From contig NZ_CP015093.1 in the NCBI RefSeq assembly GCF_001975705.1, positions 2,666,001 to 2,730,000 on the forward strand: 64,000 nt of DNA, in the 5' to 3' direction. This document shows positions 55,562 through 63,830 of the stretch, one piece after another; within the stretch, counting starts at the first letter, position 1; every line of letters begins with the position of its first letter. Below the pieces are notes generated by a model. It worked only from the letters and a program-made list of their open reading frames with translations. It was not told the DNA's origin and searched no databases. A program made the position numbers and the translations under genes. Origin of the DNA: Salipiger abyssi (lineage in GTDB: Bacteria; Pseudomonadota; Alphaproteobacteria; Rhodobacterales; Rhodobacteraceae).

Positions 55562-56245
55562 TCAGTGCGCCGCGGAGAGCCCGATCGTCAGCGTCTCGGC
55601 GGCATGCGCCGTGGCGCCGGGATCGGCGGCAAGCTGATTGGCGGCGCGGAAGGCGATGCTGTCGGCCACCGGCGCGCCGGAAAGCGTCTCGATCTCGCCG
55701 GCGATCTCGGCAAGCCGCGCCTGCAAGGCCGCCACATCGCCCTCACCGGCGGCGAGCTGGTCGCGGATGCCTTTCAGCTCGTCCGATTGATCCTCCACCG
55801 CCATGTCGTCGGGGCGTGCCTCGACATAGGTGCGGATCGCCCAGGCGGCTTTCTGGCCCAAGAGCTCGCCGAAGGCCGGCATCTTGGTGATGCCGTTCTG
55901 GGTATAGCCATGGCGGAAGCGCTCGATGAACCACTCGTCGCCGTATTCCTCGGCCTCGAGAAAGCGCAGATCCGGCGCCAGCCCGCCCGAGATCACCTCC
56001 AGCCCGTGGCAGCGGGCGCAGTTCTGGTTGTAGCCGGAGGAGCCGATCTCCACCGCCTTCAGCCAGACATCCTCCCCGGCGTCGCGATAGGGGTTCTCGG
56101 TCAGCCACTCCTCGCCGACCTCGGGCAGCGCATCGGTATCGACCGGCTGCGGCGCCACATCGCCATGGGCGAAGGCAAGGGTTGCGGTCAGAACACAGGC
56201 GGCGGCGCCTGTCAGGACAGGGCGAGACACTCGAAATGCGGACAT
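55562..56245 (-). CDS. Cytochrome c-550 of PQQ-alcohol oxidation (PedF-like)
   Basis: A 227-residue periplasmic cytochrome c with a signal peptide (1-27, AFA-HGD). It has a single haem site CARCH (76-80), a probable axial Met in KMPAF (122), and a C-terminal helical coiled extension (about 145-215) that is characteristic of the PedF type. It takes electrons from a quinoprotein alcohol dehydrogenase. GGAGGAGG lies before the ATG at 56245. It is divergent from the binding-protein gene at 56401. Confidence 0.87.
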   Translation of the reverse strand: MSAFRVSRPVLTGAAACVLTATLAFAHGDVAPQPVDTDALPEVGEEWLTENPYRDAGEDVWLKAVEIGSSGYNQNCARCHGLEVISGGLAPDLRFLEAEEYGDEWFIERFRHGYTQNGITKMPAFGELLGQKAAWAIRTYVEARPDDMAVEDQSDELKGIRDQLAAGEGDVAALQARLAEIAGEIETLSGAPVADSIAFRAANQLAADPGATAHAAETLTIGLSAAH

Positions 56246-56309
56246 GGGGACCTCCTCCGTTTCCACTGGTTTCAGTTTGGTTAGCAAGACGCCCCTGGGG
56301 GCCATATTG

Positions 56310-56319
56310 GACCTTGGTC
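56310..56319. promoter_or_regulatory. GACCTTGGTC element in the divergent PQQ region
   Basis: The same decamer as at 51507; it also shares the next two bases GC. It lies 29 bp from the second element at 56339, nearly three helical turns, between the divergent genes. Confidence 0.45.
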
Positions 56320-56338
56320 GCGAAACCGGTCTGTCTTC

Positions 56339-56348
56339 GACCATGGTC
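56339..56348. promoter_or_regulatory. GACCATGGTC element in the divergent PQQ region
   Basis: A perfect ten-base palindrome 53 bp before the start of the binding-protein gene at 56401. GACCATGGT recurs before the cytochrome gene at 63301 and the alcohol dehydrogenase at 63831. Confidence 0.5.
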
Positions 56349-56400
56349 TTACGGCGCCGGCGCGCACGGCGGGTTAGCCTGCTCGCAGGGAGGACAATCC

Positions 56401-57570
56401 ATGCGTGTTTTCGGGCTTGCAGCCTTGGTGTCACTGTCGCTTGGTGCCGCCGCCGCGTCGGAAACGACGGTTCGGGTCGGCTATCTGTCGGTGGCGCGTC
56501 CGGCGCCGCCGGTGCTGTCGAATCTCGATCCCGACCCGGAGGATCTGGGCCTCGCGGGGGCGCGGCTGGGGCTGGCCGACAATGCCACCACCGGCAAGTT
56601 CCTGGGCCAGAGCTGGACGCTCACGGAAACCGCCGTGCCCGAGGGTGGCGACGCGCTGGCGGCGGCGCGGGCGGCGCTGGCCGGCGCGCCGTTTCTGGTG
56701 ATCGACGCCCCCGCCGAGACCCTGACCGCCATCGCCGATCTGCCGGAGGCGCAGGGCGCGCTGCTCTTCAACGCCAGCGCGCCGGACGCGGCACTGCGCG
56801 ACGAGGCCTGCCGCGCCAACCTGCTGCACACGATCCCGTCGGACGCGATGCGCGCGGATGCGCTGGCGCAGTTCCTCGTCCAGCGCCGCTGGAGCGATGT
56901 CGCGCTGATCTCCGGCGGGCATGACAGCGACCGCGCCTTTGCCGGGGCGCTGAAAGCCTCGGTCGAGAAATTCCGGCTGAAGCTGGTGGGCGAGAAGGAC
57001 TGGATCTTCGATGCCGACATGCGCCGCAATGCCAGTGCCGAGGTGCCGCTTTTCACACAGGAATTCGGCGAACACGACGTGCTGCTCATCGCCGACGAGA
57101 TCGGCGATTTCGGCCGCTACGTGGTCTACAACACCTGGCTGCCGCGCCCGGTCGCGGGCTCCGAAGAGCTGGTGCCGCAGGCCTGGGCGCCGGTGGTCGA
57201 GCAATGGGGCGCGGCGCAGCTGCAATCGCGCTTCGAGGATCTGGCGCATCGCGACATGACCTCCGAGGATTACGCCACCTGGGCCGCGATCCGCACGCTG
57301 GGCGAGGCGGTGACCCGCACCGGCTCGGGCGAGGCGGGCGCGCTGCGCGATTACATCCTCTCGGACGCGTTCGAACTTGCCGGCTTCAAGGGCCGTCCGC
57401 TGAGCTTCCGCCCGTGGAACGGGCAGTTGCGCCAGCCGATCCCCATCGTCACCGATCGCGCCGTGGTCGCCACCGCGCCGCTGGAGGGGTTTTTCCATCA
57501 GGGCAACGAGCTCGACACGCTGGGGCGCGACGCCCCGGAAAGCGCCTGCCGCGCATTCGAGGAGAACTGA
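56401..57570 (+). CDS. PQQ-dependent alcohol oxidation-associated ABC-type binding protein
   Basis: A 389-residue exported protein (signal peptide 1-19) of the periplasmic-binding type I fold. Segments VGYLSVARPAPPVLSNLDPD and KFLGQSWTLTE resemble the binding-protein family found only beside PQQ alcohol dehydrogenases. GGGAGGACAATCC precedes the ATG. The expected ABC ATPase and permease partners are not in the next genes. Function is inferred from family context. Confidence 0.8.
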   Translation: MRVFGLAALVSLSLGAAAASETTVRVGYLSVARPAPPVLSNLDPDPEDLGLAGARLGLADNATTGKFLGQSWTLTETAVPEGGDALAAARAALAGAPFLVIDAPAETLTAIADLPEAQGALLFNASAPDAALRDEACRANLLHTIPSDAMRADALAQFLVQRRWSDVALISGGHDSDRAFAGALKASVEKFRLKLVGEKDWIFDADMRRNASAEVPLFTQEFGEHDVLLIADEIGDFGRYVVYNTWLPRPVAGSEELVPQAWAPVVEQWGAAQLQSRFEDLAHRDMTSEDYATWAAIRTLGEAVTRTGSGEAGALRDYILSDAFELAGFKGRPLSFRPWNGQLRQPIPIVTDRAVVATAPLEGFFHQGNELDTLGRDAPESACRAFEEN

Positions 57571-57571
57571 C

Positions 57572-58537
57572 ATGCTGCGACTGACCGCCATCCTGACGCT
57601 TCTGGCCGCGCCCGCGCTGGCGGGCGGCGAGATCTGGGTGACCAATGAAAAGGACGACACGATCAGCGTGATCGACATCGACAGCCTTGAGGTCACCCGC
57701 ACCATCCCCACCGGCGAACGCCCGCGCGGCATCACCTTCAGCCACGATTATTCCCGCGTCTATATCTGCGCCTCCGACAGCGACGCGGTGCAGGTGATGG
57801 ACCCGGTCTCGGGCGAGATCCTGCACGATCTGCCCTCGGGCGAGGACCCGGAGCAATTCGTGCTGCATCCCGACGACCGGCGGCTCTATATCGCCAATGA
57901 GGACGATGCGATCACCACCGTGGTCGATACTGAAACCCGCCGGGTGATCGAACAGATCGACGTGGGCATCGAGCCCGAAGGCATGGCGGTGAGCCCGGAC
58001 GGCAAGATCGTCATCACCACCTCTGAGACCACCAACATGGCGCATTGGATCGACACCGAGAGCGAGGCGATCTTTGCCAATACGCTTGTGGATTCACGCC
58101 CGCGCCATGCCGAGTTCGTCAAGGACGGCGCCGAGCTCTGGGTCTCTGCCGAGATCGGCGGCACGGTGACCGTGTTCGACACCGCGACGCAAGCGGAAAA
58201 GGCCAAGATCCATTTCGAAATCAAGGGTGTGCACCAGGACCGGCTCCAGCCGGTGGGGTTCGAGCTGACGCCGGACGGCAAGACCGCCTTTATCGCTCTG
58301 GGCCCGGCGAACCACGTCGCCGTGGTCGATGCCGAGACCTATGAGGTGGAGGAGTATCTGCTGGTGGGCCGCCGCGTCTGGCACATGGCCTTTGACGGCG
58401 ATCACAGCCGGCTTTTCACCACGAACGGCGTCTCGGGCGATGTGACGGTGATCGACGTGGCGGCGCGCAAGCCGGTGAAGACCATCAAGGTCGGGCGCTT
58501 CCCCTGGGGCGCGGCCTTCAGGCCGGAAGGGGGCTGA
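57572..58537 (+). CDS. PQQ-catabolism-associated YVTN beta-propeller protein
   Basis: A 321-residue exported protein (signal peptide 1-17) with seven YVTN-like blades. Recurrent patterns are IWVTNEKDDTISVIDIDSLE, LYIANEDDAITTVVDTETRR and RLFTTNGVSGDVTVIDVAAR. It starts one base after the previous stop, so both are made together. Such propellers accompany PQQ alcohol dehydrogenases, but their job is not established. Confidence 0.85.
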   Translation: MLRLTAILTLLAAPALAGGEIWVTNEKDDTISVIDIDSLEVTRTIPTGERPRGITFSHDYSRVYICASDSDAVQVMDPVSGEILHDLPSGEDPEQFVLHPDDRRLYIANEDDAITTVVDTETRRVIEQIDVGIEPEGMAVSPDGKIVITTSETTNMAHWIDTESEAIFANTLVDSRPRHAEFVKDGAELWVSAEIGGTVTVFDTATQAEKAKIHFEIKGVHQDRLQPVGFELTPDGKTAFIALGPANHVAVVDAETYEVEEYLLVGRRVWHMAFDGDHSRLFTTNGVSGDVTVIDVAARKPVKTIKVGRFPWGAAFRPEGG

Positions 58538-58569
58538 CCCGCCGGCGCAATCGCGAGAGGAGACGGAGA

Positions 58570-59100
58570 ATGCGAACGGTTTTCACGGCCCTGTGCCTGC
58601 TGGCGGCCTTGCCTGTGGCGGCGGACGAATACGGCACCACAAATCCCGAGGAGCTGACCTGGCAGTCCCTGCGCGACCGCGCCGCCGAGGGCGATACCGA
58701 CATGATGGTCTGCGCCTCGGGCTATCTGATGACCAAATCCGGCGATCACGCCACCGCCCGCGCCATCTTCGAGGCCTGTGCGGCGGCGGGGTATACCGGG
58801 GCGATGACCTGGATGTCCTATATGGAGCAGAACGGGTTCGGCGGCGATTTCGACCCCGACGCCGCCGCGCGCTGGGACCGGCAGGCCGCCGAGGCCGGCG
58901 ACCCGGTGGGCAAGTTCAACCACGGCGTGAACCTGATGCGCGGCTTCGGCATCGCACAGGACGAGACCGCCGGGCGCCGCCTGATCGACGAGGCGGCGGG
59001 CGCGGGGCTTCCTGTCGCGAAGCGCTTGCAGGGCGCGGGCTACGATCTCGACGAAATCACGCCGGATGCCGACAACTGGCGCTATGCGCCGCTCTTCTGA
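58570..59100 (+). CDS. Exported Sel1-repeat protein
   Basis: A 176-residue protein with a signal peptide (1-19) and three to four Sel1-like repeats, for example DHATARAIFEACAAAGYTGAM, then DPDAAARWDRQAAEAGDPVG and DETAGRRLIDEAAGAGLPVA. It follows the beta-propeller gene after a short gap with a GAGAGGAG RBS. It is likely a periplasmic protein-protein adaptor for the alcohol oxidation machinery. Confidence 0.78.
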   Translation: MRTVFTALCLLAALPVAADEYGTTNPEELTWQSLRDRAAEGDTDMMVCASGYLMTKSGDHATARAIFEACAAAGYTGAMTWMSYMEQNGFGGDFDPDAAARWDRQAAEAGDPVGKFNHGVNLMRGFGIAQDETAGRRLIDEAAGAGLPVAKRLQGAGYDLDEITPDADNWRYAPLF

Positions 59101-59281
59101 GGTTTTTACGAATCGTGCTGCGGTGAAGCGTGCGGGGAGGGGGCAGAGAGACCCGCTGGCGCCAGAACAGCGCTCCGGTGTCGCAAAGCGGAAGATTCAT
59201 GCCGCGCATATGTAAGCGGATCTGCCCGATCTCGGCGACAAAGCGGTAAGCGCGCGTGCCCGGGAGCTGGAAGCAGTCGTC

Positions 59282-60544
59282 ATGATCAATGTACTGGCGG
59301 GCGTGTGGGCGCTCCTTCTCGGAATAGTGCTCATCATGCTGGGCAACGGCATGCATTTCACCCTGATCGGTCTGCGCGGCGGGATCGAAGGGTTTTCCCC
59401 AGCGGAACTGGCTGTCGTCACCTCCGGCTATTTCATCGGCTTTCTGACCGGGGCGCAGACCGCGCCCAAGCTGATTCGCCGCGTCGGCCATGTGCGCGTG
59501 TTCGCGGCGCTGGGCAGCTTCATGTCCGCCGGGCTGATCGCCTTCCCGCTGATCGCCGAGCCCTGGGCCTGGACGATCCTGCGCCTGCTGCTGGGCTTCT
59601 GCATGTCGGGGGTCTATGTCACCGCCGAAAGCTGGCTCAACCACGCGGCCACGAACGAGACCCGCGGCAAGGTGCTCTCGGCCTATATGATCGCCCAGAC
59701 CCTGGGCATCATCGGCGCGCAGGGGCTGCTGTCGCTGGGCGATGCGGGCACCTCGGTGCTGTTCATCGGCGCCTCGATCCTTGTGTCGATCTCCTTCGCG
59801 CCGATCCTGCTGTCGATCACGCCGGTGCCGGCGGTCGAGGTCGCGCGACCGATGCCGCTGCGCGCGCTGTTCCGCGCCTCGCCGCTCGGTACGGTGGGGA
59901 TGTTCCTGCTGGGCGGCGTCTATGCGACGCAATCGGGCATGGGGGCGGTCTTTGGCACGCAGATCGGGCTGAGCGCGGGGCAGATCGCGCTCTTCATCGC
60001 CATGCTCTTTGCCGGTGCGCTGGTGCTTCAGTACCCGATCGGCTGGCTCTCGGACAAGCTCGACCGGCGCAAGCTGATCTTCGGCTCCTCGGTCTTCGGT
60101 GCCGGGGTCTGTGCGCTGGGCTGGGCCATGGGCGGCGGGTTCTGGGCGCTGCTCGCGGCGGCGTTCTTTGCCGGCGGCGTCACCACGCCGCTCTATGCGC
60201 TGATCATAGCGACCACCAACGATGTGCTCTCGACCGAGGACATGCCGGCGGCGTCGGGCGGGCTGGTCTTTACCTTCGGCCTCGGCGCCATCGCCGGCCC
60301 GCTGGTTGCCGGCTGGGCGATGCAGGCGCTGGGGCCGCAGGCCTTCTGGCTGGTGCTGAGCGTGACCTTCGCGACGATTGCGTTCTACGCGGTCTACCGT
60401 ATGACCCAGCGCGTCAGCGCACCGCAGGAGGAAAGCGAGAGCTATCTGAACGTGTTGCCGACGAGCTCGATGGTCGCGGTCGAAGCGGCGGGTGTCTGGG
60501 CGGCGGAAAACGCCGAAGCGGAACGCGAGGAGGAGGAGGGCTGA
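59282..60544 (+). CDS. MFS transporter
   Basis: A 420-residue protein with twelve predicted helices. It resembles the YcaD-like group, with GFSPAELAVVTSGYFIGFLTG in the first helices, a GRVxAA-like loop variant between helices 2 and 3 (RRVGHVRVFAALG) and DKLDRRKLIFGSSVFG after helix 8. The C-terminal 30 residues are acidic. No RBS stands out. The substrate is unknown, and it is probably not part of the PQQ operon because 180 bp separate them. Confidence 0.88.
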   Translation: MINVLAGVWALLLGIVLIMLGNGMHFTLIGLRGGIEGFSPAELAVVTSGYFIGFLTGAQTAPKLIRRVGHVRVFAALGSFMSAGLIAFPLIAEPWAWTILRLLLGFCMSGVYVTAESWLNHAATNETRGKVLSAYMIAQTLGIIGAQGLLSLGDAGTSVLFIGASILVSISFAPILLSITPVPAVEVARPMPLRALFRASPLGTVGMFLLGGVYATQSGMGAVFGTQIGLSAGQIALFIAMLFAGALVLQYPIGWLSDKLDRRKLIFGSSVFGAGVCALGWAMGGGFWALLAAAFFAGGVTTPLYALIIATTNDVLSTEDMPAASGGLVFTFGLGAIAGPLVAGWAMQALGPQAFWLVLSVTFATIAFYAVYRMTQRVSAPQEESESYLNVLPTSSMVAVEAAGVWAAENAEAEREEEEG

Positions 60545-60650
60545 CGGTGCGGCGTAGGGTCGCCCGACGGGCGTGTGCGACCTGGACCGGGTGGCCTTGG
60601 GGTTGAGGGTCGTGTAACCCAACACTCGTCATGAGTGAGAAGGGTGCCCG

Positions 60651-61298
60651 ATGAAACGTTCTGTCGCTGCGACGGTGCTGACTGTCCTGTCTTTGATGTC
60701 CGGTTCAGTACAGGCCGATCCGGCCGAGCGATTGGCGGACATCCTGGCATGGGACTACGTCACCCCCGAGGGACAGCTTGCATCCCGGAAAACCGCCTCC
60801 TTCGAAGGCTGCGTTCTGAAACTGACTGTGGACAAACTGGATGCCTGTTCGAAGGGCGCCAGTTTCGGAAGGACAGACACCTATATTGATATCCGGGTCC
60901 TCAAAGCCGACAGGGCGGATGTCGAACATAGCAGGCCGGCGAGACCGTTTCCCGGTGCGCCCGGAGCAGGTCTGGTTTACGCCTACAGGTGGGCCTACAA
61001 CCGGCTTCTGAAGGTTGCGAACGCAACCGGCGATCGGATCTTCGACGAAGAGTTCAGGAAATATCCCAAAGACGCCGCCAGCCGGCTCGAGTCGCTCAGT
61101 GACAGATATCGGGAAGAGATCGACCCGCAGAGCTATTCTAGATCAAGAAAAACCGTTTCGTATTGTTCGGGCGCAGAACTGACCGCGCCATTGCGCGCGT
61201 CTTCGGTCACGTTTTTCATGGCGCCCGAGAACACCGACGAATTCATCGATCTGCTAGGAGAATACGCGCTGAATTGTGAGGCCGCGTATCAGGGCTGA
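60651..61298 (+). CDS. Secreted hypothetical protein
   Basis: A 215-residue protein with a signal peptide (1-22, SVQA-DP) and four cysteines (in EGCVLKLTV, DACSKG, YCSGA and NCEAA) that could form two disulfides. No family was recognised. Codon use is less GC-rich than in its neighbours, and the coding region ends in a stretch also of lower GC, which hints at recent acquisition. Confidence 0.72.
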   Translation: MKRSVAATVLTVLSLMSGSVQADPAERLADILAWDYVTPEGQLASRKTASFEGCVLKLTVDKLDACSKGASFGRTDTYIDIRVLKADRADVEHSRPARPFPGAPGAGLVYAYRWAYNRLLKVANATGDRIFDEEFRKYPKDAASRLESLSDRYREEIDPQSYSRSRKTVSYCSGAELTAPLRASSVTFFMAPENTDEFIDLLGEYALNCEAAYQG

Positions 61299-61466
61299 TC
61301 CGGATTGGCCCCGCCGGATGTCCTGTCACAGGTTCTTGAGGTGAAATTGCTGGTGTGACCTTTGGCTGCCTGGCGCACTTGTCGAGAGGCACCGAATTTG
61401 TCCTTTTTCGGGTTTGTGACCGAGGTGGACAGAGCCTGAGGTCGGCGATGCGGACAACCCGGGCGT

Positions 61467-62381
61467 TCAGCGACGACGAGAGCTCATTACGCCCCACAGA
61501 CCGGCACCGCCGATCAGGCAGGTGCCCGTGACGACTGGCAAATTCGGTATCGTTCCGAAGAACACGACAGCCCAGAGGGCCGCGAATACCAAATAGGAGA
61601 AGTCGAGACCCGCCACAACAACGGTCGGGCCAAGCTGATAGGCTCGCGCCAGAAGCACATGAATTGCGATTGAGATAATCGCCAGAAGGGCAACCACTGG
61701 TGAATTTTCCTAGTTCAGCGGCGCCCAAGCCGTAAGGAGGAACGGATAAACATCCGGGCGGGCAACAACAGCAGAGACGATGATCCCGGCAAGCCCCGAG
61801 ACGGCAAAGACGATGTTGAGGGAAAAGGTCAAAATCCAAGCGTCAACGGCCCCCATCCGTCCCCGTGTGGTGACCATCGCGAATGCATAGCACAATGCCG
61901 AGGCCAGAGGGATCAGGGCCGCCATCGAGAACTCGTCCCCGGTCGGTCTCAAAACGATCAGGACACCGACAAACGCCGCGAAAACCGCGCCCCACTGGGC
62001 AATTGCAACCGGCTCGCGCAAGAAGAGGCCGGAAAACAGGACGATGAACAACGGCCCGGTATAGTAGACGGCGGACACCACCGGGAGTTCCAGCACCGGC
62101 AGGGCTGCATAGAAAGACACGTACATCGCCACGATCAGCGCCGACCTGAGCAGAACCCAGCGGTTTAGGGCCGGGCGCAGCCGACCGGGACCAGTCCGCA
62201 GGATCAGCACGGCCAGAAGCGGCAGGATCAGGATAGAGTGCAGGAAGAAGAGCTGCCACAGCGGCAGTCCCGCGCTCAGCAGTTTCACCAGCGCATCCTG
62301 CAGCGCCATGAGCGCCGCCGGCCCTCCCAGCCGAGAAAGATCGGGGGCCGCCCCCGTGACACCGCGGATCGCATTCAGCAT
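61467..62381 (-). pseudogene. EamA/DMT-family permease interrupted by an in-frame TAG
   Basis: The gene reads as a ten-helix EamA transporter. The first part ends TAWAPLN at a TAG (61710-61712). The same frame continues at once with ENSPVVALLAIISIAIHVLL to the end at 61467. The total is 304 codons apart from the stop, the usual EamA length. A single base change, such as TGG to TAG, explains it. Either it is a fresh pseudogene, a sequencing error or a read-through case. It is divergent from the XRE-cupin gene, so the regulator may once have controlled it. Confidence 0.8.
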
Positions 62382-62433
62382 AATTCAACTCAAGGATTCT
62401 AACTTTCATCAAAAAAATGGACGCAAAATTCAG

Positions 62434-63042
62434 ATGAGTCAACAGAAGGGCGATCAGAGCGTCGGGATGGCGGCAGGCGCGCGGGAGACGCAGGAGATCG
62501 TCGGAGCGCGCATGCGTGAACTGCGCAAGGCCAAGGGGATGACCCTTCAACAGCTTGCCGGAGAAACCGGATTGTCGGTCGGCTATCTGAGCCAACTGGA
62601 GCGTGAACAGGCCGTGCCCTCGATCCGTTCGCTCAACACGATCTCTCGCGCCCTCGGTGTGAACATCAGCTGGTTCTTTCCTGACCCTGATCGTGAGGCC
62701 AGCCCGGAAGCCACGGTCATCGTCCGAGCCTCACGCCGCTCCGCGCTTCGGTTCGAATCCGGTATCCGGGACGAGCTTTTATGCCCGACGCTCGGTGGAA
62801 ACCTGGAGATGCTGCTCTGCACCTTCGAACCCGGCGCGAGTTCCGGCGAGCCCTACGCGCATGACGGTGAAGAGGCCGGGTATGTCAGCGAAGGCCAACT
62901 GGAACTTCGGATTGAGGATGAAACCTATCTTCTGAACGCGGGCGACAGTTTTCACTTCGATTGCAATCGCCCGCATGGCTACGCCAACCCTACAGGTCAG
63001 CGTACCATTGTCGTGTGGAGCGTGACGCCGCCGCATTATTGA
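62434..63042 (+). CDS. XRE-family regulator with cupin domain
   Basis: A 202-residue protein with a helix-turn-helix (about 23-75; MTLQQLAGETGLSVGYLSQL) and a C-terminal cupin (about 120-195; GEEAGYVSEGQLELRIEDET and NAGDSFHFDCNRPHGYAN). This is the PuuR-like layout of small-molecule-sensing repressors. I chose the ATG at 62434; longer readings overlap the divergent EamA gene. It probably governs that permease. Confidence 0.9.
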   Translation: MSQQKGDQSVGMAAGARETQEIVGARMRELRKAKGMTLQQLAGETGLSVGYLSQLEREQAVPSIRSLNTISRALGVNISWFFPDPDREASPEATVIVRASRRSALRFESGIRDELLCPTLGGNLEMLLCTFEPGASSGEPYAHDGEEAGYVSEGQLELRIEDETYLLNAGDSFHFDCNRPHGYANPTGQRTIVVWSVTPPHY

Positions 63043-63179
63043 CCGATGGTTTGGACACGAATGCCGCGAAAGGGCTCGGCGCCGACCTTCAGATTTTCAT
63101 GCAGCGGGTCCCAAAGGCAGTTTGTGACCCCAAAGGATAAATGTGCTGACTATCGACAGCACTGTCCCCCAAAGCCCTA

Positions 63180-63188
63180 GACCATGGT
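63180..63188. promoter_or_regulatory. GACCATGGT element upstream of the cytochrome c gene
   Basis: GACCATGGTGCAATACA lies 113 bp before the cytochrome gene. It is followed by a stem CCCGCC/GGCGGG. The copy before the alcohol dehydrogenase at 63728 shares GACCATGGTGCAAT and a hairpin at the same distance. Confidence 0.5.
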
Positions 63189-63300
63189 GCAATACACCCC
63201 GCCCGGCGCAGGCGGGATACTCGGGGCGGATGCGCGGGCCCCTTGCGCGAACGGTGCTGTGCGCGCGTCCGGAACCGATGCAAACCCCGGGAGATACACC

Positions 63301-63708
63301 ATGCACCGTTTCATTGCGCTCGCCGCGCTCTGCCTGGCCACGCCGGCCCTGTCCAACACGTTCGACGAGGTCAAGGTCTCGGCGGGAAAGCAGCTCTTCG
63401 ATGCCGAATGCCGCCGCTGCCATGCCGTTGATTCCACGGATCCTTCCTACGGTCCGCCGCTGGAGAACGTGCTTTATCGCGGCGCCGGCACCTATCCGGA
63501 TTACGACTATTCCACCGCGCTTTCGGCCTCCGGCATCGTCTGGACCCCGGCGGCCCTGCGCGCCTGGATGGCGGATAATGACGGCTTCATGCCGGGCACC
63601 AAGATGCGCCATGTGGGCATCGAGGACCGCACCGTGCAGGACTTTATCCTCGCTTATCTGACGTCGATCACCACCCAGGACAACCGCGCCATCGAAGGGC
63701 AGGAGTGA
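63301..63708 (+). CDS. Class I cytochrome c
   Basis: A 135-residue periplasmic cytochrome with a signal peptide (1-18, ALS-NT), a haem site CRRCH (37-41) and a later MPGTKM segment holding the likely axial methionine. It is of cytochrome c2/c-550 size and type. It probably accepts electrons from the quinoprotein dehydrogenase encoded 122 bp downstream. The element in front of both genes suggests co-regulation. Confidence 0.9.
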   Translation: MHRFIALAALCLATPALSNTFDEVKVSAGKQLFDAECRRCHAVDSTDPSYGPPLENVLYRGAGTYPDYDYSTALSASGIVWTPAALRAWMADNDGFMPGTKMRHVGIEDRTVQDFILAYLTSITTQDNRAIEGQE

Positions 63709-63727
63709 TCCGGCCCAAAGGTCGTAC

Positions 63728-63736
63728 GACCATGGT
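63728..63736. promoter_or_regulatory. GACCATGGT element upstream of the alcohol dehydrogenase gene
   Basis: GACCATGGTGCAATTCA followed by CCGGC/GCCGG at 63751-63765, closely matching the element and hairpin at 63180. It lies in the 122-bp gap before the quinoprotein gene. Confidence 0.5.
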
Positions 63737-63830
63737 GCAATTCATCTCCGGCGCCCTGCCGGGGATGATTTTCACCGGAGGACCGGCCCGCCACGCCGGC
63801 ATTTCCGAACCGTCTCGAAGGGAGGACATC

